A DNA stretch of 64,000 bases from AWTP1-13 sp035550075 (lineage in GTDB: Bacteria > Pseudomonadota > Alphaproteobacteria > Rhizobiales > Hyphomicrobiaceae). The DNA is taken from assembly GCA_035550075.1 (NCBI GenBank), contig DASZQG010000049.1, forward strand, positions 1 through 64,000, written 5' to 3'. Made by a program: the position numbers and the translations under genes. The notes beneath the pieces are model-generated. The model had not been told where the DNA came from, searched no databases, and worked only from the letters and a program-made list of their open reading frames with translations. Shown piece by piece: positions 34,629 to 43,901 of this stretch (within the stretch, counting starts at the first letter, position 1; every line of letters begins with the position of its first letter).

Positions 34629-35309
34629 CTAGGCGGAAATGGTTCCCGCCGCCGTGGTCGCATGACGGCCGAGGCAGGCGGCAACGATCTCCGTACCGCC
34701 CGAAACCGCCTGCTCCCAGGTGAGCCGGCTGCTCCGGGCGAGGCCGGGCGTGGCGCCGCGTGCCAGCGCGAGGCTGGTCGGCACATGCACGAAGCCGGTG
34801 CGCCGGCCCGGCGCGCAGCGGGCGAGCGCCAGCGAATGAAAGAGCGCGGCATTGCAGAGGTAGGACCCGGCATCGCGGGACACGAACGCGGGGATGCCGC
34901 ACCGGCGCAGGCGGCCGACGACATGCTGCACGGGGATGGTGCTGCGCAGTTCTTCGGGCGCCCCTTCCAGCACCATGCTGTCCGCCGGTGCGGCGCCGGC
35001 GATGTCGGGCGTGCCGCCGCGCAGGTTGCGCGCGCGCTGCTCGACCTCAAAGCCGCGTGCGCGGCTCGAGACGCCGAAATGCAGCGCAAGGTTGGGCCTG
35101 AGCGATGCGAGCAGCTCCTCAAGACGCAGCGGCCCGGCGTACCAGTCGGTAGGCAGGACGTCGGTGGCGATCTGCACATCGGGGAACGCGCGAGCGGCGC
35201 GCTCGGCGATCTGCGGCACCAGCGCCATGGTCGCGTTCAGCGGTACGCCGGGAAAAGGGCCGAAGCCCGTCAGCAGGATGACAGCGCGGTGCGAGGCTGG
35301 AGCTGGCAT
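34629..35309 (-). CDS. pcp: Pyroglutamyl-peptidase I
   Basis: A 226-residue cysteine peptidase (C15 family) that removes N-terminal pyroglutamate. The N-terminus has LLTGFGPFPGVPLNA. The catalytic residues are visible as Glu in RGFEVEQRARN, Cys in AGSYLCNAALFH and His in GFVHVPT. The start at 35309 is the ATG just before this domain and lies 4 nt after the meaB stop, so the two are probably cotranscribed. Confidence 0.88.
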   Translation of the reverse strand: MPAPASHRAVILLTGFGPFPGVPLNATMALVPQIAERAARAFPDVQIATDVLPTDWYAGPLRLEELLASLRPNLALHFGVSSRARGFEVEQRARNLRGGTPDIAGAAPADSMVLEGAPEELRSTIPVQHVVGRLRRCGIPAFVSRDAGSYLCNAALFHSLALARCAPGRRTGFVHVPTSLALARGATPGLARSSRLTWEQAVSGGTEIVAACLGRHATTAAGTISA

Positions 35310-35313
35310 GGCC

Positions 35314-36333
35314 CTATCGTTTCGCGCGCGCCGGGTCGCGGTCAAGCCCGGCCAGGGCCAACAGCTCGCTTGCGGCGACGGCGGGGGTGCGCTTGCCCTT
35401 GCGCACGTCCTCCTCCAGCGACTTTTGCCGTTTCGCGACGGCGGCATTGCTGCGCAAGGCGCTCAGCAGCCGCTCCTGCAGAATGTCGCGCATCCAGGTC
35501 ACCGCCTGCTCGCCGCGGCGCGCGGCGAAGGCGCCCGAGGCGGTCATGATCGCGCGGTGGGTCTCGATCTTCTCCCACAGCGTGTCCAGGCCGCGGTTGT
35601 CCCTGGCCGAAATGGTGAGCACCGGCGGCTTCCAGTCGGGCGTGCCGGGACTGAGGATGTCCAGGGCGCCCTGGTAGACGGCGGCGGCCTTGGTGGCGCG
35701 GGCGACATTGTCGCCATCGGCCTTGGTGATGGCGATGACGTCGGCGATCTCCATGATGCCGCGCTTGATGCCCTGCAGGTCGTCGCCGCCGCCGGCCAGC
35801 ATCAGCAGCAGGAAAACATCGACCATGCCCGCCACCGCCAGCTCCGACTGGCCGACGCCGACCGTCTCCACCAGAACAACGTCGAAGCCGGCGGCTTCCA
35901 CCAGGCTCATCGTCTCGCGCGTCTTGCGCGCGACGCCGCCGAGCGTGCCGGAGGACGGCGAAGGACGGATGAAGGCCGCCGGGCTCTGCGCCAGGCGCGG
36001 CATGCGTGTCTTGTCGCCCAGGATCGAGCCGCCCGAGCGGGTCGAGGTGGGATCGACCGCCAGCACGGCGACCCGGCGGCCAGCCGCCACCAGGTTGATG
36101 CCCAGCTGGTCGATGGTGGTGGACTTGCCGACCCCCGGCACGCCTGTGATGCCGACGCGATGGGCCTTGCCGGTGCTCGGCAGCAGGGTCTGCAGGAGTT
36201 GCTCGGCGCGGGTGGCGTCTTCGGGCCTGGCGCTTTCGACCAGCGTGATGGCGCGGCCAAGCGTGGCGCGGTCGCCGGCCAGCACGCCGGCGGCGATGTC
36301 GTCGATGCGGGCGGCAGGTAGCGCGGCAGGCAT
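35314..36333 (-). CDS. meaB: Methylmalonyl-CoA mutase-associated GTPase MeaB
   Basis: A 339-residue G3E-type GTPase that protects and loads cobalamin into methylmalonyl-CoA mutase. It has a P-loop GVPGVGKST near residue 66, VDPTSTRSGGSILGDKTRM, VETVGVGQSE (switch II) and ITKADGDN (base recognition). Length and motifs match MeaB/ArgK. It is functionally linked to mutA at 25.7-27.6 kb, and the pair implies a working methylmalonyl-CoA pathway. Confidence 0.94.
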   Translation of the reverse strand: MPAALPAARIDDIAAGVLAGDRATLGRAITLVESARPEDATRAEQLLQTLLPSTGKAHRVGITGVPGVGKSTTIDQLGINLVAAGRRVAVLAVDPTSTRSGGSILGDKTRMPRLAQSPAAFIRPSPSSGTLGGVARKTRETMSLVEAAGFDVVLVETVGVGQSELAVAGMVDVFLLLMLAGGGDDLQGIKRGIMEIADVIAITKADGDNVARATKAAAVYQGALDILSPGTPDWKPPVLTISARDNRGLDTLWEKIETHRAIMTASGAFAARRGEQAVTWMRDILQERLLSALRSNAAVAKRQKSLEEDVRKGKRTPAVAASELLALAGLDRDPARAKR

Positions 36334-36421
36334 GGTCAGAGGCGGCTCCTCGGTGCCGCGAGCATGGGTAGAATCGGGCCGAGCGGCAAGGGCCGGAAAG
36401 TGCGATCGTGCGGTCCGAGGC

Positions 36422-36955
36422 TCAGTGATGATGGTGCGGCATCGGCTGCGAGGAAGTGTAGCCGCGCAGCTTGCGGTAGGCGGCCACCTGCTCCGGTGTC
36501 AACACCTCCATCATCGCCAGGTGATACTTGAGATGCGCGGCGCGCAGCTTGCCTTGCGTCGCGCCGATTTCGGCCGTCGCCGCTGCCAGGGTGGCCGGGG
36601 TGACCTCATGCCGGGCGAACAGGCGATCGAGCCTGGTTTCCTGGGCGATCAGGCGCTCTCCCATCGGGATCGCTTCCGCCTTCATCGCCTCGAACAGTTC
36701 CTTGGTTCGCGCCCGCTGCGCGCTTGTCAGACTGAGAGTATCTGCATTCTCCAGAACGTGCGCCGGACCCGGATACCCGTTCAGCTCGGCGGGCAGGGCG
36801 AAACCCATGCCGCGGCCGGCTTTCAGGTCGGCGATCTGCGTTTCGGAGAGAGCCTTGACGTCGCGCTGCTGCAACCCGGCGTAGGGCTGGTGGCTTTGCG
36901 CCAGGACTAAGCCCGTAGAGGCCAGATAGGCGAGCATCGCAAGCAGCCGGACCAT
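36422..36955 (-). CDS. Exported Spy/CpxP-like helical protein with His tail
   Basis: A 177-residue protein with a signal peptide (LLAMLAYLASTGLVLAQ). The helical region has LTSAQRARTKELFEAMKAEA and VLTPEQVAAYRKLRGY, the LTxxQ-like motifs of Spy/CpxP and heavy-metal-resistance relatives. It ends in PMPHHHH, a possible metal-binding end that is natural here. An ALSETQIADLKAGRGMGFALPAELNGYPGP segment is shared with small periplasmic proteins of unknown role. Confidence 0.8.
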   Translation of the reverse strand: MVRLLAMLAYLASTGLVLAQSHQPYAGLQQRDVKALSETQIADLKAGRGMGFALPAELNGYPGPAHVLENADTLSLTSAQRARTKELFEAMKAEAIPMGERLIAQETRLDRLFARHEVTPATLAAATAEIGATQGKLRAAHLKYHLAMMEVLTPEQVAAYRKLRGYTSSQPMPHHHH

Positions 36956-37014
36956 GGTGTGTGACTCCTCTTTGGTGCGTTCGCTGGCGTCGACCTTAGC
37001 ACGGCCGGTGCAGC

Positions 37015-38061
37015 TTAATCCTTCGACAGCACGCGCTCGATGCCGTCGCTGCCCTCGGCCCAGGCGAGCCGGCCCTGCCGCAGCATGAAGTTCACGTGCG
37101 CCTGCACCTCGCTGAACGCGAAGCTCATCTGGTGCGGATCGAGTTCGCGCGAGAACAGCACGGGCACCAGCTCGGCGGCCGACTGCGGCGTGGTGCGGCA
37201 GGCCGCGGCGATTGCCGAGCAGCGCGCCTCGTGATGCGCGATCAGCTCGTCGCTGCGCGTGTGCAGGCCGAAGAAGGGAAGCTGATGGCCGGGCAGCACC
37301 AGCACGTCGGCGGGGATCTTGGTCTTCAGCTCATTGAGGGAGCGCAGGTAGAGGCCGAGCGGGTCGCCGTCCGGCTCGACGGCCCACACGGAGATGTTGG
37401 GCGTGATCTTGGCGAGCACCTGGTCGGCGGCCAGGAACACCTTGTCGGCGGCGCAATAGAGCATGATCTGCTCCGGCGCGTGGCCGTTGCCCGAGAGCAC
37501 ATCGAACGTGCGCCCGCCGATCTTGAGCGTGTCGCCGGCGACGAGCCGGTGGAACGTCAGGGGCAGGCCGGACACCATCTTGAGGTAGCCGTGGCCCTGC
37601 GTGGTGACGCGCTGGGTGGTGACGGCGTCGAGCCCGTGGCGCAGGTAGAACTCGCGATACGGCTTGGCGTCGAGCGCTCCGGGGCTCAGCGAGATGTTGA
37701 GGCAGGCGAGATAGCTCGTCTGGCTTGTGAGCAGCGGCAGGTTGAAGCGCTCGCACAGCCAGCCGGCGAGCCCGATATGGTCGGGGTGGTAGTGGGTGAC
37801 GATCAGGCGCGTGAAGCGGCGGCCGGCCAGTGGTCCGGCCACCAGCGCATCCCACACCGCGCGCGTGGCGTCGTTGCCGATGCCGGTGTCGAGGATCGCC
37901 CAGCCGTCGCCGTCATCGATCAGGTAAACATTGATGTGGTTGAGCCGGAACGGCAGCGGGATGCGCGCCCACAGGATGCCGGGCGCGATCTCCTTCAGTT
38001 CTCCCGCAGCGGGCGGCTGCTCGACCGGGAAAACAAGCTGGCTCTTCGGGATGATGTTCAA
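37015..38061 (-). CDS. MBL-fold metallo-hydrolase
   Basis: A 348-residue metallo-beta-lactamase-fold hydrolase without a signal peptide. The zinc motif is THYHPDH near residue 90. Later ligands lie in GNGHAPEQ, LAADQVL and LPGHQLPF. The C-terminal 70 residues are the winged-helix extension (FSRELDPHQMSFAFSEVQAHVNFML) seen in glyoxalase-II-like and LACTB2-like members. The substrate is not known. It lies 20 nt downstream of the oxidoreductase gene and may share its transcript. Confidence 0.9.
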   Translation of the reverse strand: MNIIPKSQLVFPVEQPPAAGELKEIAPGILWARIPLPFRLNHINVYLIDDGDGWAILDTGIGNDATRAVWDALVAGPLAGRRFTRLIVTHYHPDHIGLAGWLCERFNLPLLTSQTSYLACLNISLSPGALDAKPYREFYLRHGLDAVTTQRVTTQGHGYLKMVSGLPLTFHRLVAGDTLKIGGRTFDVLSGNGHAPEQIMLYCAADKVFLAADQVLAKITPNISVWAVEPDGDPLGLYLRSLNELKTKIPADVLVLPGHQLPFFGLHTRSDELIAHHEARCSAIAAACRTTPQSAAELVPVLFSRELDPHQMSFAFSEVQAHVNFMLRQGRLAWAEGSDGIERVLSKD

Positions 38062-38081
38062 AAGGTGGTCCTGTCGATCCG

Positions 38082-39113
38082 TTATCGCCGTGCGGTGGGA
38101 TCGTCGCCGAGCTTGACCTGCAGCTTGCCGAAATTGTCACCGCGCAGCAGGCCGATGAACGCCGCAGGCGCCTTGTTAATGCCTTCGACGATGTCTTCCT
38201 TGTACTTGATGCGGCCCGAGCGCACCCACTCGCCCATCTGCCGGCGGGCCATATCATACTTGCCGTTGAAGTCCCAAACGATGAAACCGCGCATGGTGAC
38301 GCGGCGGCCGACGAACATGCCGAGAAGGCGGGGACCCATCTGCGGCTCGGCGGCGTTGTACTGCGAGATTGAACCGCACAGTGCCACGCGGGAGAAGAAG
38401 TTGAGGTTGAGGAATACCGCGTCGCTCACCGGGCCGCCGACATTGTCGAAGTAGACGTCGACTCCGTTCGGGCAAGCGGCCTTCACGGCGGCGGTGAGGT
38501 TCTTCTCCGCCTTGTAGTCGATGCAGGCATCGAAGCCGAGCGTATCGGTGACGAAGGCGCATTTCTTCGCACCCCCGGCGATGCCGACGGCGCGGCAGCC
38601 GGCGATCTTGGCGAGCTGGCCGACTATCTGGCCCACGGCGCCGGAGGCAGCCGACACCACCACTGTCTCGCCGGGCTTGGGCTGTCCCATCTCGAACAGG
38701 CCGAAGTAGGCGGTCATGCCCGGCATGCCGAGCACGCCGTTGGCGGTGGAGATGGGTGCGAGCGATGGATCGATCTTGCGCATCGCCGGGCCGGGGCCGA
38801 TGGCATATTCCTGCCAGCCGAGCCGGTCCTCGATGATGTCGCCCACCTTGTAGTCGGGGTGGTTGGATTTGACGACCTCGCCGACCGTGCCACCGGTCAT
38901 CACCTCGCCGATCTGGACCGGGGCGGCGTAGGAGGCAGCGTCCCGCATGCGGCCGCGCATGTAGGGGTCGAGCGAGAGATAAATCACGCGCACCAGCACC
39001 TGGCGCGGCCCCGGCTCGGGCAGCGGCGCCTCCTCGATGCGGAAATCGCTTTCGCTCACCTCGCCGGGCGGACGGCGGGCGAGCACGACGCGGCGGTAGG
39101 TCTTGGGCAGCAT
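38082..39113 (-). CDS. NADP-dependent medium-chain oxidoreductase (CurA/PTGR-like)
   Basis: A 343-residue zinc-free MDR enzyme of the leukotriene/curcumin reductase type. It has LSLDPYMRGRM, the cofactor loop AASGAVGQIVGQLAKIAG, GGAKKC and FDNVGGPVSDAV. It probably reduces alpha,beta-unsaturated carbonyl compounds with NADPH. An AGGAG site 8 nt upstream supports the start at 39113. Confidence 0.92.
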   Translation of the reverse strand: MLPKTYRRVVLARRPPGEVSESDFRIEEAPLPEPGPRQVLVRVIYLSLDPYMRGRMRDAASYAAPVQIGEVMTGGTVGEVVKSNHPDYKVGDIIEDRLGWQEYAIGPGPAMRKIDPSLAPISTANGVLGMPGMTAYFGLFEMGQPKPGETVVVSAASGAVGQIVGQLAKIAGCRAVGIAGGAKKCAFVTDTLGFDACIDYKAEKNLTAAVKAACPNGVDVYFDNVGGPVSDAVFLNLNFFSRVALCGSISQYNAAEPQMGPRLLGMFVGRRVTMRGFIVWDFNGKYDMARRQMGEWVRSGRIKYKEDIVEGINKAPAAFIGLLRGDNFGKLQVKLGDDPTARR

Positions 39114-39138
39114 GGATGCGCTCCTGATGATGTCAGGC

Positions 39139-39178
39139 AAAAAGAAGCCGCCGGCAGCATAGACCGCGCGGCGGCTTC
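39139..39178 (-). terminator. Rho-independent terminator after cysK
   Basis: On the minus strand, GAAGCCGCCG and CGGCGGCTTC form a perfect 10-bp stem around a 15-nt loop, followed by TTTTT. It begins 12 nt after the cysK stop and separates cysK from the next oxidoreductase gene. Confidence 0.82.
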
Positions 39179-39189
39179 GCCAAGGCCTT

Positions 39190-40236
39190 TCAGCCCATCT
39201 GAGCGGCGGGCGTGGAGCGGGAGATCTTTTGCTCCTCCTCCGTCATGTCGGCCGGGATGCTGGCGAACAGGGGCGTCGAGAGATAACGCTCGCCGGTGTC
39301 CGGCAGCATGGCCAGGATGGTGGAGCCCTTGGGCGCCTCGGCCGCTACCTTCAGCGCGCCGGCAAAAGTGCCACCGGCGCTGATGCCGACGAAGATGCCC
39401 TCTTTAGTAGCCAGCTCGTTGCTCATGCGCAGCGCCTCCGGCCCCGGGACCGGCACGATCTTGTGGATCAGCTTCATGGCGACGGCGTCGCCGGTGATCT
39501 TCGGGATGAAGTCCGGCGTCCAGCCCTGCATCGGATGCGGTTTGAACGCGGGATGCGCGGCGGCGGGCGAGCCGTCCGGGTTGCGTGCCTGCTCGGTGCC
39601 GCTGCCCAGAAGCTGGGCATCTTCCGGCTCGCACACGATCACCTTGGTGTTGGGGCTCTCCTTGGCGAGCACGCGCGCCACGCCCTTCAGCGTGCCACCG
39701 GTGCCGTAGCCTGTCACCCAGTAGTCGAGCTTGGTGTCGGCGAAGTCGTCGATGATCTCGCGGGCGGTGGTGCGCGAATGGTAGTCGGGGTTCGCCTCGT
39801 TCTCGAACTGGCGGGTGAGGAACCAGCCGTGCGTCTTGGCGAGCTCGACGGCCTTCGTCACCATCGCCATGCCGCGGCCTGCGGCGGGCGTGATGACGAC
39901 CTTGGCACCGAGGAAGCGCATCAGCCGGCGGCGCTCGACGCTGAAGGTCTCGGCCATTGTCACCACCAATGGGTAGCCTTTGGCCGCGCACACCATGGCA
40001 AGGCCGATGCCGGTGTTGCCGCTGGTGGCCTCGATCACGGTCTGGCCGGGTTTCAGCTCGCCGGATTTCTCCGCCGCCTCGATGACGCCGAGGGCAAGCC
40101 GGTCCTTCACGGAACCGAGCGGGTTGAACGCCTCGATCTTGACGAACAGGTTGACGCCCGCGGGCGCCAGCCGGTTGATCTTGACGACCGGGGTGCGTCC
40201 GACGGTCTCCAGAATGCTGGCATATCTGCGTCCCAT
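39190..40236 (-). CDS. cysK: Cysteine synthase A (O-acetylserine sulfhydrylase)
   Basis: A 348-residue PLP enzyme that makes cysteine from O-acetylserine and sulfide. The PLP lysine lies in NPLGSVKDRLAL, the substrate loop is TSGNTGIG, the phosphate loop is GYGTGGTLKG, and the C-terminal serine motif is VGISAGGTF. A terminator follows. The extra C-terminal 15 residues are variable in the family. Confidence 0.96.
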   Translation of the reverse strand: MGRRYASILETVGRTPVVKINRLAPAGVNLFVKIEAFNPLGSVKDRLALGVIEAAEKSGELKPGQTVIEATSGNTGIGLAMVCAAKGYPLVVTMAETFSVERRRLMRFLGAKVVITPAAGRGMAMVTKAVELAKTHGWFLTRQFENEANPDYHSRTTAREIIDDFADTKLDYWVTGYGTGGTLKGVARVLAKESPNTKVIVCEPEDAQLLGSGTEQARNPDGSPAAAHPAFKPHPMQGWTPDFIPKITGDAVAMKLIHKIVPVPGPEALRMSNELATKEGIFVGISAGGTFAGALKVAAEAPKGSTILAMLPDTGERYLSTPLFASIPADMTEEEQKISRSTPAAQMG

Positions 40237-40275
40237 GCTACCTCCTCACTCCCTTCAAACACCTATGACTGCAAT

Positions 40276-40653
40276 TCACGCTTGCCTGGCCGGCCGCATC
40301 TGCGCCGGGTCGTAGAAGAACCGTTCGCGCGCAATGCGCTCGCCGGCCCACTCCTGCAGGGCCAGCTCGTCGAGACGCAGCACGACGCCGGTGGCGTCGG
40401 CCATTTCGAACACCCAATTGATGACGACCCGGTCGCCGTCGATCAGCACGGCCTTGGCGGGCAGGGCGCGCGTGTTGGGAAAGCGGGCGAGGAGGGCCTT
40501 TTCGTGCGCAACGAGTATGTCGCGTCCCACGCGCGGCGGCGCGCTGTTCTCCTGCATCGAGGCATCGGGGTGATAGAAGCTCTCGATCGCCTGCACGAAC
40601 GCACCGTTTTCGACCGTGGCGATGAAGTCCCGCACGCGTTCGCGGCTCGGCAT
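40276..40653 (-). CDS. SnoaL/NTF2-like protein
   Basis: A 125-residue alpha+beta cone-fold protein: an N-terminal helix with VRDFIATVENGAFVQAIESFYHPDASMQE, then strands with VVINWVFEMADATG and ERFFYDP. This matches the nuclear-transport-factor-2-like SnoaL family. Members act as small-molecule isomerases or binding proteins; the substrate here is unknown. It lies 39 nt upstream of cysK on the same strand. Confidence 0.82.
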   Translation of the reverse strand: MPSRERVRDFIATVENGAFVQAIESFYHPDASMQENSAPPRVGRDILVAHEKALLARFPNTRALPAKAVLIDGDRVVINWVFEMADATGVVLRLDELALQEWAGERIARERFFYDPAQMRPARQA

Positions 40654-40837
40654 TGACCAACCCCGTCGCCCGCAATGACACCCGAGTGCCTACGCCAACA
40701 CCGGCCCGGCCGCAACGGGGCTGCTTCAAGGGATAAGCGTAAGATACCGCATTTGAAAGAAAAAGGGCATTGAAGCGGTTCGAGGTAAGCTCTTCGTTGT
40801 ATTTCGGCGGGCAGCCGCCGCGCGCGCCGCAGGCGAG

Positions 40838-41770
40838 CTAGGATTGGCTCACGGGCGACTGCGGGCGGGTCCGCTGTGCCAGCAATATGCCGCCGATCAC
40901 CAGCACCAGTGCGACGGCGTGAAAGGTGGCGAACTGTTCCCCCAGCAGTGCCACCGCGAGGATGGCCGAGAACACCGGCACGAGATTGACATAGACGCCG
41001 GCGCGGCCCGGGCCGATCAGGTCCACCCCGCGCAACCAGAAGATCTGCGAGGCGCACGAGGGAAAGATGGCGACGTAGAGCGTCACAAGGAAGCCCTGCA
41101 GCGACGGCACCCGCAGAGTACCCATCACCGCCTCGTAGGCCACCAACGGAATGGAGGTCAGCGCGGCGATCAGCGCCAGCAGGGTGAAGAACACCGCGCT
41201 CGGCATTTCCGGCCGATCGCGCAGCGCCACCGTATAGAACGCGTAAAAGATGCACGAGATGATCATCATCACGTCGCCACGGTTTAGCTCGTTCTCGAAC
41301 ACCGCGAGCGGCATGCCTTGCGTGGCCACCACCACGACGCCAATGGTCGTCACCAGCACGCCGACGAGCTGGATCGGCGACACCCGCGTGCCCTGCACGA
41401 GAAACGCGCCGGCCAGAACGAGCACGGGAATCGCGCCCTGCAGGATGCCGAGGTTGACGGCGCTGGTGTAGTAGGCGGCGATGTAGAACATCACGTTGAA
41501 GGCGGTGAAGCCGAGCGTTACCATCAGCACGATGGTGCCGAGCCGCCGGCGGATGGCCGGCCAGTGCCGGCGCACTTCCCTTCCGTGGATCGGCCACAGC
41601 ACGGCCACCACCAGCACCCAGCGCAGCGACGTCAGCAGCAGCGGGGTGATCTCACCGATGGCCAGCCGGCCGGAGATGGTGTTGCCGGCCCAGAACAGCG
41701 CCGCGAGCGCCAGCAGCAGCGCGGGCGAGCCGTAGAGCCGGTAAGCCAGGAGTGAAAGACTGCTGCTCAT
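40838..41770 (-). CDS. EamA/DMT family transporter
   Basis: A 310-residue membrane protein with ten predicted helices in two EamA repeats (first from AALFWAGNTISGRLAIGEI, second around IFWLRGVDLIGPGRAGVYVNLVPV). Such drug/metabolite transporters export amino acids or small metabolites. The ATG at 41770 is adopted; a GTG at 41812 would add 14 residues. Neither has a strong ribosome site. Confidence 0.9.
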   Translation of the reverse strand: MSSSLSLLAYRLYGSPALLLALAALFWAGNTISGRLAIGEITPLLLTSLRWVLVVAVLWPIHGREVRRHWPAIRRRLGTIVLMVTLGFTAFNVMFYIAAYYTSAVNLGILQGAIPVLVLAGAFLVQGTRVSPIQLVGVLVTTIGVVVVATQGMPLAVFENELNRGDVMMIISCIFYAFYTVALRDRPEMPSAVFFTLLALIAALTSIPLVAYEAVMGTLRVPSLQGFLVTLYVAIFPSCASQIFWLRGVDLIGPGRAGVYVNLVPVFSAILAVALLGEQFATFHAVALVLVIGGILLAQRTRPQSPVSQS

Positions 41771-41865
41771 CGGTGCGAAAGGGGGTGGAGTGCTGCGGCC
41801 GGGGCCCGACACCTAGCAGAAATCCGCGCGGCGGGAACCGTCGCGTTGCAGGATTGGTGGGGCCC

Positions 41866-42249
41866 TCAGGATGCGGGCCGCTCCTCGATGGCGTCGACGC
41901 GGGAGGGATAGAACGCCACGTGGCCCTTGATCTGCGCGACGGCCGGATAGGGGTCCTCGTAGGTCCACACCGCGTTGACTGAGCGCTGCCCGCCGGCGGG
42001 AATGCTGTAGTAGCTGCAATCGCCCTTGTAGGGGCAATAGGTTTTGTGCGCGGTGGGCTCCAGCAGTCCCATGTCCACATCCTCGCGTGGAATGTACTGC
42101 ACGGGCTTGTAACCGGCCTCGCGCAGCGTCAGCGCCGCGCGCGTGTCGGCCACCACCCGGCCCGCGACGGTGACGACCACGCGGGCAGGGTTGTGCGCGA
42201 TGGTGATGGGATGATCGGGGCCGGGCAGTTTCATTTCCGGTGCGGACAT
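41866..42249 (-). CDS. DUF427 family protein
   Basis: A 127-residue protein with the complete DUF427 pattern: VVVTVAGRVVADTRAALTLRE, YIPREDVDMGLLEPTAHKTYCPYKGDCSYYSI and AWTYEDPYPAVAQIKGHVAFYP-like sequence. The fold is a small beta-barrel with a conserved CPYKG core; its function is not established. Confidence 0.93.
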   Translation of the reverse strand: MSAPEMKLPGPDHPITIAHNPARVVVTVAGRVVADTRAALTLREAGYKPVQYIPREDVDMGLLEPTAHKTYCPYKGDCSYYSIPAGGQRSVNAVWTYEDPYPAVAQIKGHVAFYPSRVDAIEERPAS

Positions 42250-42572
42250 GGGTTCACGCGCTCTCTCGCTGACAGGTCAGCTCGCGGCTCGATTTCGGCC
42301 GCCATAGCGCGGGGCACGCCGACCCGCAAGCGGGTACATCGAAGGGTGGGTCAGACGGAGCGGCCCGCGCTCCGTGGCTTTCTGCCGCCAGTGCGCACGC
42401 GCGCCGGCTTTGGCTCTGCCATTCCTTCAGGATCACGCAATCGGGAGCGGGCCGCCGACGCACGCGGCATCACAGCGCTGCACGTACTCGGCGAGGCCGC
42501 GCCCGAGTCCCTTCAGCTCCTTGAGCTTCCCAGGCTGGCGCCATCCGGCCCTTCGCGGTAGAGGGTGACGCA
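42250..42572. other. Intergenic stretch between the DUF427 and DUF4336 genes
   Basis: These 323 nt separate two divergent genes and should contain both promoters. No operator, hairpin or additional gene was recognised. Confidence 0.5.
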
Positions 42573-43295
42573 ATGCTCGACCGCGTGCACGAGTCGCTTT
42601 GGGTCGCCGAAGGAGGAAATGTCAGCTTCATTGGCATTCCCTATCCGACGCGGTCCGTCATCGCTCGCTTTGCCAACGGCGACTTGTGGGTCTGGTCGCC
42701 CGTCAAGCTGACCGCGGCGCTGCGCAGCGAAGTCGACCGCCTGGGCTCGGTGCGTCACCTCGTGAGCCCCAACAAGCTCCATCACCTCTATCTGCAGGAC
42801 TGGAAGGCGGCCTATCCCGACGCGTTGCTGTGGGGGCCGCAATCAACGATCAAAAAGCGTCCCGACCTGCGTTTCCGCGAAGCGCTCAAGGATAGCCCGC
42901 CGCCCGAATGGGGCCACGACATCGACCAGGCCTGGTTCCGCGGCTCGTTTGCCATGGACGAGATCGTGTTCCTTCACCGCCCGTCGGCCACTGCAATCGT
43001 CGCCGATCTGATCCAGACCTTCAGCGATCGCTTTCTCCGCGAGCACTGGGGCTTTTGGCGCTTCCTGGCGCGGCTGGATGGTCTCACCGAGGAGCAGGCC
43101 TGCGCGCCGCTGGAGTGGCGGCTGTCGTTCATCAACCGGGCACCGGCGCGCCGGGCCCGCGACAAGGTATTGGGCTGGAACTGCCAGCGCGTCATCGTGG
43201 CTCACGGCGAGCGGCCGCGCGGCAACGGCAATGCCGTTCTCGCGCAGTCCTTTCGCTGGCTTGGTCCCAATCGGCGCCCGGACGAGGCGGCGTGA
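42573..43295 (+). CDS. DUF4336 family protein
   Basis: A 240-residue protein with an MBL-like beginning (YPTRSVIARFANGDLWVWSPVKL, VRHLVSPNKLHHLYLQDWKAAYP) but without the usual HxHxDH zinc motif. This is typical of DUF4336, a degenerate metallo-hydrolase-like family. The C-terminal half has FRGSFAMDEIVFLHRPSATAIVADLI. Function unknown. Confidence 0.87.
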   Translation: MLDRVHESLWVAEGGNVSFIGIPYPTRSVIARFANGDLWVWSPVKLTAALRSEVDRLGSVRHLVSPNKLHHLYLQDWKAAYPDALLWGPQSTIKKRPDLRFREALKDSPPPEWGHDIDQAWFRGSFAMDEIVFLHRPSATAIVADLIQTFSDRFLREHWGFWRFLARLDGLTEEQACAPLEWRLSFINRAPARRARDKVLGWNCQRVIVAHGERPRGNGNAVLAQSFRWLGPNRRPDEAA

Positions 43296-43487
43296 ACGCC
43301 CCCTGCAGCGTCGGTCGGGAAACCGGCACCCGGAGGGCTGCGGAGCAGAAAAAGGTGGACGCAACGCGGGCCGCCGACTTGTTCGCGCGCAGGACCTGAC
43401 GCTGGCGCGCCGGCTTTTTGCCAGTGGCACGTTCCCGATTGGGCAACCCCGATCAGGGAGTGCCACCGATCCAGGGAGAGCAAAGAC

Positions 43488-43901
43488 ATGGAAGACTACA
43501 CGCTCAGTATCGTCGGGGTGCTCGCACTCTGCCTGCTGTCGATCCTTTTGGCGGTCTATTCCGGATCGTCCAAGGGCCGTGCCCAGGCGCTCTCGGGCCC
43601 GGTATTTCCGGCCAACGATGACAACCTGCTCTATCGGATCGACCGGGCGCACATGAACTCGGTGGAGGCGTTAGCACCTTTTGTGGTGCCCGCCGTGCTT
43701 GCGATGATCGTGGGTGTGGGACCGGCAACGCTGGCGGTGCTGGTATGGCTCCATCTCGCGATACGGCTGGCTCACCTGGCCATCTATCTGCGCGGTGGCA
43801 ATGCAGCCAAGGGTGGCAGCGTCAGGACCATCCTCTTTGTCTCGGGGGCGCTGGTCACCGTGATCCTTATCGTGCTGACCGGCTGGACGGCGCTCTCCTG
43901 A
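43488..43901 (+). CDS. MAPEG family membrane protein (first copy)
   Basis: A 137-residue protein with four predicted helices and the MAPEG pattern (FPANDDNLLYRIDRAHMNSVEALAPFV, then LHLAIRLAHLAIYLRG). MAPEG proteins include glutathione-dependent enzymes. A GGAGAG site precedes the ATG. The 3' end overlaps the convergent LysR gene by 35 nt. A second MAPEG gene lies at 46405. Confidence 0.87.
   Translation: MEDYTLSIVGVLALCLLSILLAVYSGSSKGRAQALSGPVFPANDDNLLYRIDRAHMNSVEALAPFVVPAVLAMIVGVGPATLAVLVWLHLAIRLAHLAIYLRGGNAAKGGSVRTILFVSGALVTVILIVLTGWTALS

Noticed and set aside
32405..34723. A 772-codon open frame on the plus strand, antisense to the cNMP-patatin gene and overlapping the Rieske-FAD gene
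   Set aside because: It is a shadow of two genes with intact motifs; there is no recognisable domain and no sensible start.
36422..36440. HHHH at the end of the exported Spy-like protein, resembling an artificial tag
   Set aside because: The run has only four histidines with no vector-like sequence around it; natural His tails occur in metal-binding periplasmic proteins.
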